Source: Pseudomonadota bacterium
GTDB taxonomy: Bacteria > Bdellovibrionota_C > UBA2361 > OMII01
Length of the DNA: 9,772 nucleotides
Assembly: GCA_027486155.1 (NCBI GenBank)
Contig: JAIXPR010000197.1
Location: forward strand, 1 to 9,772
Direction: 5' to 3'
Below are positions 1 to 5,581 of the stretch, in pieces. Position 1 is the stretch's first letter, and every line of letters begins with the position of its first letter. The position numbers and the translations under genes are program-made. The notes beneath the pieces are model-generated. The model was not told where the DNA came from. It ran no database searches and saw nothing but the letters and a program-made list of their open reading frames with translations.

Positions 1-422
1 CGCATGCGAAGGATTTGGGATGAGCGTCGAACACTTGAGGTTCCCACGCACGCCCCCTCCGGCAACTCCGCGAGAGCGCATCCCGTCCGAGAGATAAACG
101 CGTCCTCAACGTAGCTCCGCTTCGGAACAGCGCCCACAACGAACTGTGGATCGAGTTGCGTTGGAAGATCCTTTAAGGAATGAACCGCGAGATCGATCTC
201 CTTCTTCGACAGACACTCCTCAAGCTCGGCGGTGAAGAGTCCTTTCCCTCCAATCAACGGCATCGGGGTAGAGGAATTTTGATTCTTATCGCCAGCGGTG
301 ATGACGTGCTTGAGCTCAACACTCAAACCTGGAAAAGCCGCTTGTAATCGCGCTTTGATATGTTCACTCTGCCACAACGCGAGAGCGCTTTTTCTGGTAC
401 CGATGACCAACCGATTTCGCAT
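1..422 (-). CDS. hemC: Hydroxymethylbilane synthase (porphobilinogen deaminase), N-terminal 140 residues; gene runs off the left edge
   Basis: The enzyme polymerises four porphobilinogen molecules into the linear tetrapyrrole hydroxymethylbilane, an early cytosolic step of haem and other tetrapyrrole synthesis. Reading the minus strand from the ATG at 422 gives an uninterrupted frame to the window edge. It opens with MRNRLVIGTRKSALALWQ, the family's standard start with the substrate-binding arginine region (R10, K11). GGKGLF follows at residues 58-63, with the Lys equivalent to E. coli K59. AVHSLKDLP follows at 79-87, with D85 as the catalytic aspartate. GTSSVRRSSQ at 127-136 is the arginine-rich product/cofactor-binding segment. 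The dipyrromethane-binding cysteine lies in the missing C-terminal part. The ATG at 422 is chosen because it puts the conserved N-terminus at the expected distance; there is no obvious SD upstream. The gene diverges from the protease at 699. Identification is very secure. Confidence 0.96.
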   Translation of the reverse strand, partial: MRNRLVIGTRKSALALWQSEHIKARLQAAFPGLSVELKHVITAGDKNQNSSTPMPLIGGKGLFTAELEECLSKKEIDLAVHSLKDLPTQLDPQFVVGAVPKRSYVEDAFISRTGCALAELPEGACVGTSSVRRSSQILRM

Positions 423-698
423 ACGAACCTAATCGAAAGAGACCGCTGCAGGAGTACCAAACGGGGGATAAAAAGGCTACAGGGGCTCAAAGAGCGGCGA
501 GACCGCATCCCCCTTCGCCGGCCGATACGATGTTGTCGTACGAAAAATCCGCGAAGGCATCCATGCTCAGTATTTACGAGCACTTACGCAGCCACACCCC
601 CTCATCTCCAAATGAAGCTCGGCGGGAGGAGCGCAAGAGAGGGAGTTTTCTCGCCTCTGGCCCTCATGCGCACGGCCCGAGACGCCGATTTTCCTTGT
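423..698. other. Intergenic region between divergent hemC and S8 protease genes
   Basis: These 276 bases separate the hemC start from the chosen protease start and must hold the promoters of both genes. I see no -35/-10 pair good enough to call on either strand. An A-rich stretch lies near 466-471, and a short imperfect dyad, acga/tcgt, lies near 526-540. The protease frame stays open through this region and back into hemC (from 360). The product there is basic, low in conserved features and sits antisense to hemC at its beginning, so I treat it as non-coding. If the protease really began at the in-frame ATG at 612 or 666, the region would be shorter. Confidence 0.5.
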
Positions 699-2777
699 AT
701 GACCCGTCGCGTTCGCTCACATCTAAGGGGAGCAGTGGGTATCTCCCTTACCCTGATGACCATCTTCCTCAGCAGCGCGTTCGGAGCGGAGCGATGGGTA
801 TATCCAGGAGCTCTCATTCGAGCGTCGAACCGTGCGGGTGCCTTCGCAACGCTCACCACGACGTTCAACGACGCAAGCGCTCGCAGAGCTTTCAGGGTAA
901 AGCGCCTCGGCGCAGGCGTCCTTCATATCACGGACAAGAGAGAACCCAACGTAAGGGTCAGGAGCGCGGCGCCCATCACGCCCTCTCGCTACGCTCGCGG
1001 AAAAGATCTCTGTCGCAGAGCCGCGTTTCGAAGACTGAAAGCTCAAGCGGGTGGACACCTCACCTGTTCACCGAATTGGGCCGTGCACGCCACATTCACA
1101 CCTAACGACACCTTTTATCCCCAGCAGTATGCGCCAGGCCTGATGCAGCTTCCCACCGCCTGGGATACAACGGTCGGCTCCTCGGAACAGATCGTCGTCG
1201 TGATCGATACAGGGGTCGATTACAACCACCCCGACCTTGTGGATACGATGTGGCGTAATCCACTCGAGGTCGCTGGTAACGGGGTGGACGACGACGGGAA
1301 CGGATACATAGATGACCTACACGGAATTAACTCCATCACCGACTCGGGCGATCCGATGGACGAACAGGGACATGGAACACACGTCGCTGGCATCATCGGC
1401 GCGAGGGGAAACAATTCGAGAGGAATCGCTGGCGTCTCCTGGGGATCAAAGATCATCGCGGCGAAGTTCCTCGACGCCAACGGCATGGGAAGCACGGCGA
1501 ACGCGATAAAAGCGATTAATTACGCAACCGCTCTCAAACGGGCGGGTCATAGCATCGTTGTCACCAATAACTCATGGGGAGGCCCCTCTCACTCAGCGGC
1601 CCTCGCAGCGGCCATAGCGGACGCGAGCAGCGCGGGCATCCTTTTCGTCGCCGCGGCGGGCAACGATAGCGCGAATAACGACTCAATTCCTTTTTATCCG
1701 GCGAACTACTCAAGCCCAAACGTCATCTCGGTAGCATCAGTACAATCAACCACCGCGTTGTCCTCATTCTCTAACTTTGGGGGGCAGACCGTTCATATCG
1801 CGGCCCCGGGAGGGAGCATCGCGAGCACGATGACGAACAATAGGTATGTCTACCTGAGTGGCACCTCGATGGCGGCGCCTCATGTCTCAGGCGTAGCGCT
1901 CCTCGCGCAATCTCAGTGCGCCGGGACGTTGTCGATGTCACTCCTTCGCGGAGCTGTCGTTGACACCGGTACGGTGCTTGGTGGGCTCGCCGGCAAGGTC
2001 GCTTCATCATCACTCGTGAACGCGGCGGAGGCAGTACGTGTCGCCGCTCAGCTCTGCGCGCCAACATCTACTCCCACACCAAGCGCGACCCCGACAGACA
2101 CCCCTGAGATCACTCCGAATCCAACAACCGAGGCGCCCCCTCCGTCAGAGCCAGCCCCCGAACCACCACCTGTCGAGGAGCCGATTATAGAGCCGCCCAC
2201 CCCGACGGCCACCGAAACGGCCACCCCAACACCATCTCACACGCCAACGGTTACCCGTACGCCAACCCCTACACGCACCGCGACCCCGACAGCGACACCA
2301 ACACGAACACCGACGCCAACCCGAACCTCGACACGCACTCCGCCCCCAACCGCGACCCCGAAACCCCGAAAGGTCACGCGAGGGTTTACCCTCACCCCAC
2401 AAAGTAATGTTCGAGGTGGAGGCACGCTGACGATGAATCTCTCGGGCCCAGAGAAATCGGTCGTGAGCGTTCGCCTCTCATTAACGAATCACTCTCAGAC
2501 CAGAGCCTATAGCTGCCCAACCTACCGCTTGAGGATGCCGGACACCGGCAGTGCCTCCATTACCGCGACGATGCCAGAGGAGATCTCCTACTTTAAGGTG
2601 CTCTATCTCTCTGCCTCGAGTGATGGCTGGGGAGTCGCGCGACTATCAACCACAGGTGGAACGATCGCCAATCCAGCTAACGCCTCACGGGCGGCCGCGG
2701 TATGTAACGTCTTTGGTCGTTCCATTCAGCGCTTTGAGGCAGCGTCTCGCGCGTACGGTCGGGCAAAAGGTCGGTGA
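699..2777 (+). CDS. Secreted subtilisin-like serine protease (peptidase family S8) with Thr/Pro/Arg-rich linker and C-terminal beta-type domain
   Basis: This is an exported endopeptidase. With the start at 699 the 692-residue product begins with MTRRVR and a hydrophobic run ending SSAFGA at about residue 30, a good Sec signal peptide. In-frame ATGs at 612 and 666 would bury that signal behind a long basic tail. Residues ~31-150 look like an inhibitory prodomain. The S8 catalytic domain spans ~150-450: D170 in VIDTGVD, H225 in GHGTHVAG, oxyanion N322 in AAAGND and nucleophile S390 in SGTSMAAPHVSG. A NGVDDDGNGYIDD insert (from 194) is a likely calcium-binding loop. Residues ~455-558 are a low-complexity TPTRTPTPT linker, and ~559-692 form a Ser/Thr-rich, probably beta-sandwich domain with two cysteines. 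Paired cysteines in the mature part fit an extracytoplasmic location. The substrate is unknown. The gene stands alone, with tRNAs converging on its 3' side. Confidence 0.93.
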   Translation: MTRRVRSHLRGAVGISLTLMTIFLSSAFGAERWVYPGALIRASNRAGAFATLTTTFNDASARRAFRVKRLGAGVLHITDKREPNVRVRSAAPITPSRYARGKDLCRRAAFRRLKAQAGGHLTCSPNWAVHATFTPNDTFYPQQYAPGLMQLPTAWDTTVGSSEQIVVVIDTGVDYNHPDLVDTMWRNPLEVAGNGVDDDGNGYIDDLHGINSITDSGDPMDEQGHGTHVAGIIGARGNNSRGIAGVSWGSKIIAAKFLDANGMGSTANAIKAINYATALKRAGHSIVVTNNSWGGPSHSAALAAAIADASSAGILFVAAAGNDSANNDSIPFYPANYSSPNVISVASVQSTTALSSFSNFGGQTVHIAAPGGSIASTMTNNRYVYLSGTSMAAPHVSGVALLAQSQCAGTLSMSLLRGAVVDTGTVLGGLAGKVASSSLVNAAEAVRVAAQLCAPTSTPTPSATPTDTPEITPNPTTEAPPPSEPAPEPPPVEEPIIEPPTPTATETATPTPSHTPTVTRTPTPTRTATPTATPTRTPTPTRTSTRTPPPTATPKPRKVTRGFTLTPQSNVRGGGTLTMNLSGPEKSVVSVRLSLTNHSQTRAYSCPTYRLRMPDTGSASITATMPEEISYFKVLYLSASSDGWGVARLSTTGGTIANPANASRAAAVCNVFGRSIQRFEAASRAYGRAKGR
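2061..2372 (+). repeat. Low-complexity repeat encoding the Thr/Pro/Arg linker of the S8 protease
   Basis: This segment encodes about 104 residues dominated by Thr, Pro, Ala, Ser and Arg, in TPTRT/TATPT-style units with a Pro/Glu-rich patch (PPPSEPAPEPPPVEEP-like) in the middle. At the DNA level short units recur; for example gcgaccccga appears three times (near 2087, 2280 and 2352). The translated pattern is typical of disordered, often O-glycosylated or wall-spanning spacers between an exported enzyme and its anchoring or binding domain. The DNA repetition makes it prone to length variation by slippage. Its opposite strand yields Arg/Gly/Trp/Cys-rich spurious frames. Confidence 0.8.
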
Positions 2778-2840
2778 ACTCATCGACCGACAAGCCCATA
2801 TCGCCTATTGCAAAGGACCTTCGCATTACGAAAGCCTTGC

Positions 2841-2889
2841 GGCGAGCAGCTTGCACGCCGTAGCGTAGCGAAGGTGGGTCCTGCTCGCC
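2841..2889. repeat. Inverted repeat with 9-bp perfect arms
   Basis: The arms are ggcgagcag (2841-2849) and ctgctcgcc (2881-2889), which are exact reverse complements around a 31-base spacer. A second outer dyad, ccttcgc (2818-2824) with gcgaagg (2868-2874), interleaves with it, so the two could form alternative structures. No T-run follows, so a simple rho-independent terminator is unlikely. It may be one unit of the repeat cluster in this intergenic region. Confidence 0.6.
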
Positions 2890-2933
2890 AGAATGTCACG
2901 CATCAAAACGAACCTTCACCTTGCGCTACCACA

Positions 2934-3005
2934 CGGCGGTCGAGGACGACCGCCCTCCCAAGTCACGGGTCTCAAGGACGGGAGGGCGACCGTCCCCGGT
3001 CGCCG
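2934..3005. repeat. Long imperfect inverted repeat (26-position stem, 20-base loop)
   Basis: Positions 2934-2959 pair with 2980-3005. The inner 16 positions (2944-2959 with 2980-2995) pair fully if two G-T wobbles are allowed. The outer ten have one A-C mismatch (2943/2996) and two further G-T wobbles. The loop is 2960-2979. In RNA this would be a very stable hairpin. The repeat is bracketed by 13-base direct repeats reading ACGAACCTTC(A/G)CC at 2908-2920 and 3023-3035, so the whole 2908-3035 segment looks like a discrete element. It has no coding capacity. Possible roles are a BIME/REP-like intergenic repeat, a miniature mobile element, or a two-sided transcription barrier. Confidence 0.75.
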
Positions 3006-3095
3006 CACTATGACAAATCGAGACGAACCTTCGCCGTTCGCACCCAAGTGGCTACGGCCTTTCTTTGATTTTACTTGTAGGGGGAGAGGAAATCG

Positions 3096-3171
3096 TGGTG
3101 GACCTGCAGAGATTCGAACTCTGGACCCCCAGCTTGCAAGGCTGGTGCTCTACCAACTGAGCTACAGGCCC
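3096..3171 (-). tRNA. tRNA-Ala, anticodon TGC, with encoded CCA
   Basis: The reverse strand folds as a complete 76-base cloverleaf. The acceptor stem GGGCCTG/CAGGTCC contains the G3-U70 wobble that identifies alanine tRNAs. The D-arm is GTAGCTCAGTTGGTAGAGC, the anticodon stem CCAGC/GCTGG has loop CTTGCAA (anticodon TGC), and the T-arm carries GTTCGAATC. The discriminator is A, followed by a genomically encoded CCA at 3098-3096. It lies 86 bases downstream of tRNA-Ile and is probably transcribed with it. The order Ile then Ala is that of a 16S-23S spacer, but no 23S begins downstream. Confidence 0.98.
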
Positions 3172-3228
3172 ACGATTATTTGGTGCGTCGCATACTATGG
3201 AGACTGCTTCCCAAAGTCCACCCTTCAA

Positions 3229-3244
3229 CCTCAATTATTTGAGG
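3229..3244 (-). repeat. Small hairpin in the Ile-Ala tRNA spacer
   Basis: The sequence cctcaa-ttat-ttgagg is a perfect 6-bp stem with a 4-base loop, located 14 bases beyond the CCA end of tRNA-Ile in the common transcript. It is too weak and too poor in T to be a terminator. It could mark a processing point between the two tRNAs, or be chance. The rest of the 86-base spacer shows nothing recognisable. Confidence 0.4.
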
Positions 3245-3257
3245 AATCTAGAGGATT

Positions 3258-3334
3258 TGGTGGGCCTGGGTAGACTCGAACTACCGACCTCACGCTTATC
3301 AGGCGTGTACTCTAACCAGCTGAGCTACAGGCCC
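3258..3334 (-). tRNA. tRNA-Ile, anticodon GAT, with encoded CCA
   Basis: The reverse strand gives a 77-base cloverleaf. The acceptor stem GGGCCTG/CAGGCCC is fully paired. The D-arm is GTAGCTCAGCTGGTTAGAG, the anticodon stem CACGC/GCGTG has loop CTGATAA (anticodon GAT), and the T-arm carries GTTCGAGTC. The discriminator is A, followed by CCA at 3260-3258. It is the first gene of the tRNA pair, about 15 bases downstream of the predicted transcription start. No 16S sequence precedes it: the upstream 300 bases are non-coding and then an HNH gene begins on the other strand. Confidence 0.98.
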
Positions 3335-3354
3335 GTCTCCGCTGCGAGAGGGGG

Positions 3355-3383
3355 AAGGTAAATGCTACACGCTGAAGTGTCAA
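3355..3383 (-). promoter_or_regulatory. Sigma70-type promoter for the tRNA-Ile/tRNA-Ala unit
   Basis: On the minus strand a perfect -35 TTGACA (3383-3378) is followed by a 17-base spacer and a -10 TACCTT (3360-3355). Transcription should begin near 3348, about 14 bases before mature tRNA-Ile. The stretch after the -10 begins CCCCCTCTCGC. GC-rich discriminators are typical of growth-rate- and ppGpp-controlled stable-RNA promoters, so such control is a reasonable inference. The presence of this promoter supports the tRNA pair being its own transcription unit. Confidence 0.75.
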
Positions 3384-3541
3384 GCTAAGGGGCCACCCTT
3401 CCTCTCATTTTTACGACACCACACTAACTTTCAAACTAACCCACTCAAAAATCCTCTCCTGGTTCGGCGCATCTTAACGAGAAAGGGAACGGAGAACTCT
3501 CTGTTTCCACAATAGCTAAGTAGCCGATTACACTAGCATAC

Positions 3542-3557
3542 CAAGGGATTTCCCTTG
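3542..3557. promoter_or_regulatory. Operator-like palindrome upstream of the HNH gene
   Basis: The sequence is CAAGGGA-TT-TCCCTTG: perfect 7-bp arms with a 2-base centre, about 80 bases before the HNH start. Its right end overlaps the candidate -35 at 3555-3560, the geometry of a repressor site. The stem is short and no T-tract follows, so a DNA-binding site is more likely than a terminator. The cognate regulator is unknown. Confidence 0.4.
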
Positions 3558-3583
3558 CGAAACCTACGAGAGATCCGGATACT
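3555..3583 (+). promoter_or_regulatory. Candidate weak promoter for the HNH-cca genes
   Basis: TTGCGA (3555-3560), a 17-base spacer and GATACT (3578-3583) each match four of six sigma70 consensus positions. A start near 3590 would give a leader of about 47 bases. The match is modest and could be chance. The overlapping palindrome raises its plausibility. Confidence 0.3.
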
Positions 3584-3636
3584 TAAAAGAAGGTACCTAC
3601 TAGTGACACGTGCGTAACGACTACACCGTTTAACCC

Positions 3637-4155
3637 ATGTCCTCTGTCCTACTTCTCAGTTCGACCTACGAACCCCTCCGGGTTATCTCCTGGCAAAACG
3701 CTGTCGGCCTCTTTTTCCTCGGTAAGGTGGAGATCATAGAGGAGTACGACCACCACATCCGCTCAGTGTCGATGGCGATCAAAGCCCCAGCTGTTGTTAG
3801 GCTTCTACGATTTTTCCGTGTCGGACGCCGCTCCCCTCCTCTTTCTCGGGCCAACGTGTTGGCGAGAGACGGCTTTCGGTGTCAGTATTGCAGCCTTGAG
3901 ATGACCACCAAGGAAGCGACCCTCGACCACGTGGTACCACGTAGTCAGGGCGGGAAAACGACCTGGGAGAATATCGTGTGCGCGTGCGGAACGTGTAACA
4001 GGAAGAAGGGTGGGAGAACTCCGAAAGAGGCTCACATGAAGCTTCTCTCGAAACCGGTGAAGCCCGATTGGCTCCCCGTATTGAATGTGAAGTTCCATGG
4101 AAACGTCCCCGAACCCTGGCACATCTTCCTCCAACCATCAGCGAAGCAAAGGTGA
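3637..4155 (+). CDS. HNH endonuclease family protein with Cys4 zinc site
   Basis: The 172-residue product matches a widespread stand-alone HNH family in length and layout. An N-terminal segment resembles VLLLSSTYEPLRVISWQNAV, followed by a basic linker (RVGRRSPPLSRANV) and the HNH domain at ~73-135. The domain has C82-x2-C85 and C117-x2-C120 as structural zinc ligands. LDHVVPRSQGG (96-106) supplies the catalytic D97/H98, and N112 and N121 follow. HNH domains are metal-dependent nucleases of the beta-beta-alpha-metal fold. The substrate of this family is unknown and it is usually chromosomal rather than part of a mobile intron or restriction system. The ATG at 3637 is chosen because it precedes the conserved N-terminus directly; no SD is visible. 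Its last 59 bases overlap the cca start in another frame, implying co-expression. Confidence 0.88.
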   Translation: MSSVLLLSSTYEPLRVISWQNAVGLFFLGKVEIIEEYDHHIRSVSMAIKAPAVVRLLRFFRVGRRSPPLSRANVLARDGFRCQYCSLEMTTKEATLDHVVPRSQGGKTTWENIVCACGTCNRKKGGRTPKEAHMKLLSKPVKPDWLPVLNVKFHGNVPEPWHIFLQPSAKQR

Positions 4156-5497
4156 CGCTGAGGCACATCTGCGCCATCTCATCGAGCAGAGGCCTCTCCA
4201 AACCCTAATCACTGCCCTCTCGCCCGCCGAGATCTATCTCGTGGGCGGATCGGTGCGAGACGCATTCCTCACAACCGCCGACACCGATCTCGATCTCGCG
4301 ACCTCGCTGACCGCCCTCGAGATCAAAGAGCGATGCGATAGGCATGGGATACGAATCATCGAGACGGGAATTCAACACGGCACGGTCTTAGCCGTGATCG
4401 ACGAGACGCATATCGAAGTCACCACCTTCCGCGTCCCCAGCTCTCGGGATGTTCATACAGCGGCGCGCGACATCGCTACCGATCTCTCCGGACGAGATTT
4501 CACCATCAATGCCCTCGCGTTCGATGTACGGACTCATCAATTCATCGATCCCTTCGACGGACTCACGGACCTCGAGAACAAGGCCCTGAAGGGCGTTGGG
4601 ATCACCGAGGAGCGCTTCCTTGAAGATCCCCTTCGTATCCTCCGCATGATCCGGTTCGGCGACGCGCAGGGGCGTGTGATCGAGCAGGAAACGCTCACTG
4701 CGGCGAAGAAGCATGTCGCTCTCCTCGAGAAGGTAAGCCGCGAGCGTATCAAGGGTGAGCTCGATAAGATCCTCACGTCCTCCTTCCCTCACCTCGGCGT
4801 GCGACGGATTCATGAGATCGGAGGACTCCCCTACACTATCCCTGAGCTGATCCCCTCCGTTGGATTCGAACAGAACAAATTTCACATCCACGATGTTTTC
4901 GACCACACCTTGTGGGTTCTTGAACGAACGCCCGCCGATCTCATCCTGCGGTGGTCCGCTATCTTTCATGACATCGGCAAACCTCACACCCTCTCGGTCG
5001 ATCCTGACGGCAGTCGTCACTTCTACTCACACGAGACCGTGAGCGAGGACCTCTCGAAGAAGCGAATGAAGGAACTCAAGTTCTCAACCGATGATACACG
5101 GGCGATCGCCTCCATCGTGCGTCACCATATGCGCCCCCTCGACTGCGGCGCGCCGGGCGTTCGTCGAATCATCCGCGATCTTGGCCCTCAGCTGACCCAG
5201 TGGAGACAATTCAAAGCAGCGGACTCTCCCCCCACCTTCTCGGACAAGGAGTTTCTCACCGTGGCCGACCGCTTCGACCAGCTCCTCACTACGGAGCTCG
5301 CCAAACGTTCAGGACCCTCATACGGCAAACTCGCGGTGACGGGAGACGACCTCAAAGAACTCGGCGTACAACCTGGACCTCAGATGGGCAAGCTGCTCAA
5401 GGAACTCGAGGAGCTCGTGATTGAGGACCCAACGGTGAACACCAAAGAAAACCTCCTGGCAGAGGCAAGACAGCGGCTTGAACGAAACCCTTCGTAA
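4097..5497 (+). CDS. cca: CCA-adding tRNA nucleotidyltransferase (class II, with HD domain)
   Basis: This cytosolic enzyme builds or repairs the 3' CCA of tRNAs without a nucleic-acid template. The 466-residue product has all class II landmarks. YLVGGSVRD spans ~47-55, and the catalytic carboxylates are D64 and D66 in DTDLDLAT. RDFTINALAFD spans 133-143, and the nucleotide-selecting region with ERFLEDPLRILRMIRF spans 172-187. A PolyA_pol RNA-binding-type segment contains RERIKGEL (215-222). An HD domain (~263-395) has HIHDVFDHT and FHDIGKP (H291/D292), and a C-terminal helix bundle carries TGDDLKELG (415-423). The ATG at 4097 is the only canonical start between an in-frame stop and the GGSVRD motif, so the 59-base overlap with the HNH gene is forced by the sequence. 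The first ~25 residues are outside the conserved domain. A poly(A) polymerase role is the main alternative. Confidence 0.94.
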   Translation: METSPNPGTSSSNHQRSKGDAEAHLRHLIEQRPLQTLITALSPAEIYLVGGSVRDAFLTTADTDLDLATSLTALEIKERCDRHGIRIIETGIQHGTVLAVIDETHIEVTTFRVPSSRDVHTAARDIATDLSGRDFTINALAFDVRTHQFIDPFDGLTDLENKALKGVGITEERFLEDPLRILRMIRFGDAQGRVIEQETLTAAKKHVALLEKVSRERIKGELDKILTSSFPHLGVRRIHEIGGLPYTIPELIPSVGFEQNKFHIHDVFDHTLWVLERTPADLILRWSAIFHDIGKPHTLSVDPDGSRHFYSHETVSEDLSKKRMKELKFSTDDTRAIASIVRHHMRPLDCGAPGVRRIIRDLGPQLTQWRQFKAADSPPTFSDKEFLTVADRFDQLLTTELAKRSGPSYGKLAVTGDDLKELGVQPGPQMGKLLKELEELVIEDPTVNTKENLLAEARQRLERNPS

Positions 5498-5544
5498 GAG
5501 CGTAACACACCGTTCCAACTCTCTTTTTATCTCGCGACAAGTAT

Positions 5545-5573
5545 TTGACCTCCCCACCTCAGCTCATTATCCT
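5545..5573 (+). promoter_or_regulatory. Sigma70-type promoter producing a near-leaderless mRNA
   Basis: TTGACC (5545-5550) is separated by 17 bases from TATCCT (5568-5573). With the usual 6-8 bases to the start point, transcription should begin at about 5580-5582, and the ATG is at 5582. The transcript would have almost no leader, which agrees with the absence of an SD in front of this gene. It would drive the small anchored protein and the HD hydrolase as one unit. Confidence 0.6.
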
Positions 5574-5581
5574 ACGGCCTA

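Larger units (their letters stand above)
2778..3095. other. 318-bp non-coding, repeat-rich interval between convergent protease and tRNA genes
   Basis: No convincing coding frame crosses this stretch. It holds three imperfect copies of a short motif, G(G/A)ACCTTC(G/A)C, near 2816, 2910 and 3025, plus its reverse complement gcgaaggt at 2868. It also holds a 9-bp perfect dyad (2841-2849 with 2881-2889) and a long 26-bp hairpin (2934-3005). This resembles a cluster of intergenic repeat elements placed at the 3' ends of two converging units. The hairpins may stop transcription from either side, although neither is followed by a long T-tract. Confidence 0.65.
3335..3636. other. 302-bp intergenic region between divergent tRNA unit and HNH gene
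   Basis: The left part holds the tRNA promoter (minus strand). The right part should hold the promoter for the HNH/cca genes. The only notable element there is the palindrome at 3542-3557, beside a possible weak promoter. The middle (~3390-3540) is relatively AT-rich and shows no coding frame, RNA fold or repeat that I can recognise. No remnant of a 16S 3' end (anti-SD region) is visible on the minus strand. Confidence 0.6.

Noticed and set aside
360..698. N-terminal extension of the S8 protease frame upstream to an ATG at 360
   Set aside because: It would overlap hemC antisense, adds a basic non-conserved stretch and buries a clean Sec signal peptide that begins at 699.
530..1105. 191-residue plus-strand frame overlapping the protease N-terminal part
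   Set aside because: Ser/Arg-rich composition typical of an out-of-frame reading of a GC-rich gene; the protease frame has the signal peptide and S8 motifs.
2145..2425. Minus-strand Arg/Gly/Trp/Cys-rich frames opposite the protease linker
   Set aside because: They are the antisense reading of the TPTRT-coding repeat and have no start signals or plausible composition.
2778..3095. CRISPR array or part of one
   Set aside because: The repeated motif is short, degenerate and unevenly spaced, and there are no cas genes.
3096..3120. tRNA-Ala 3' end as an attachment site of an integrated element
   Set aside because: No second copy of the tRNA 3' end and no integrase gene occur in the window.
3052..3273. 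Frames running across the two tRNAs on either strand
   Set aside because: Both tRNAs fold perfectly; the frames merely translate tRNA sequence.
3096..3334. The tRNA pair as the internal spacer of a complete rRNA operon
   Set aside because: No 16S or 23S sequence is visible on either side; coding genes or non-rRNA spacers flank the pair.
4388..5020. 210-residue minus-strand frame inside cca
   Set aside because: It lies antisense to the conserved catalytic and HD domains of Cca and has no recognisable features.
5521..5534. T-rich stretch (ctctttttatc) after cca as a terminator
   Set aside because: No stable hairpin precedes the T-run.
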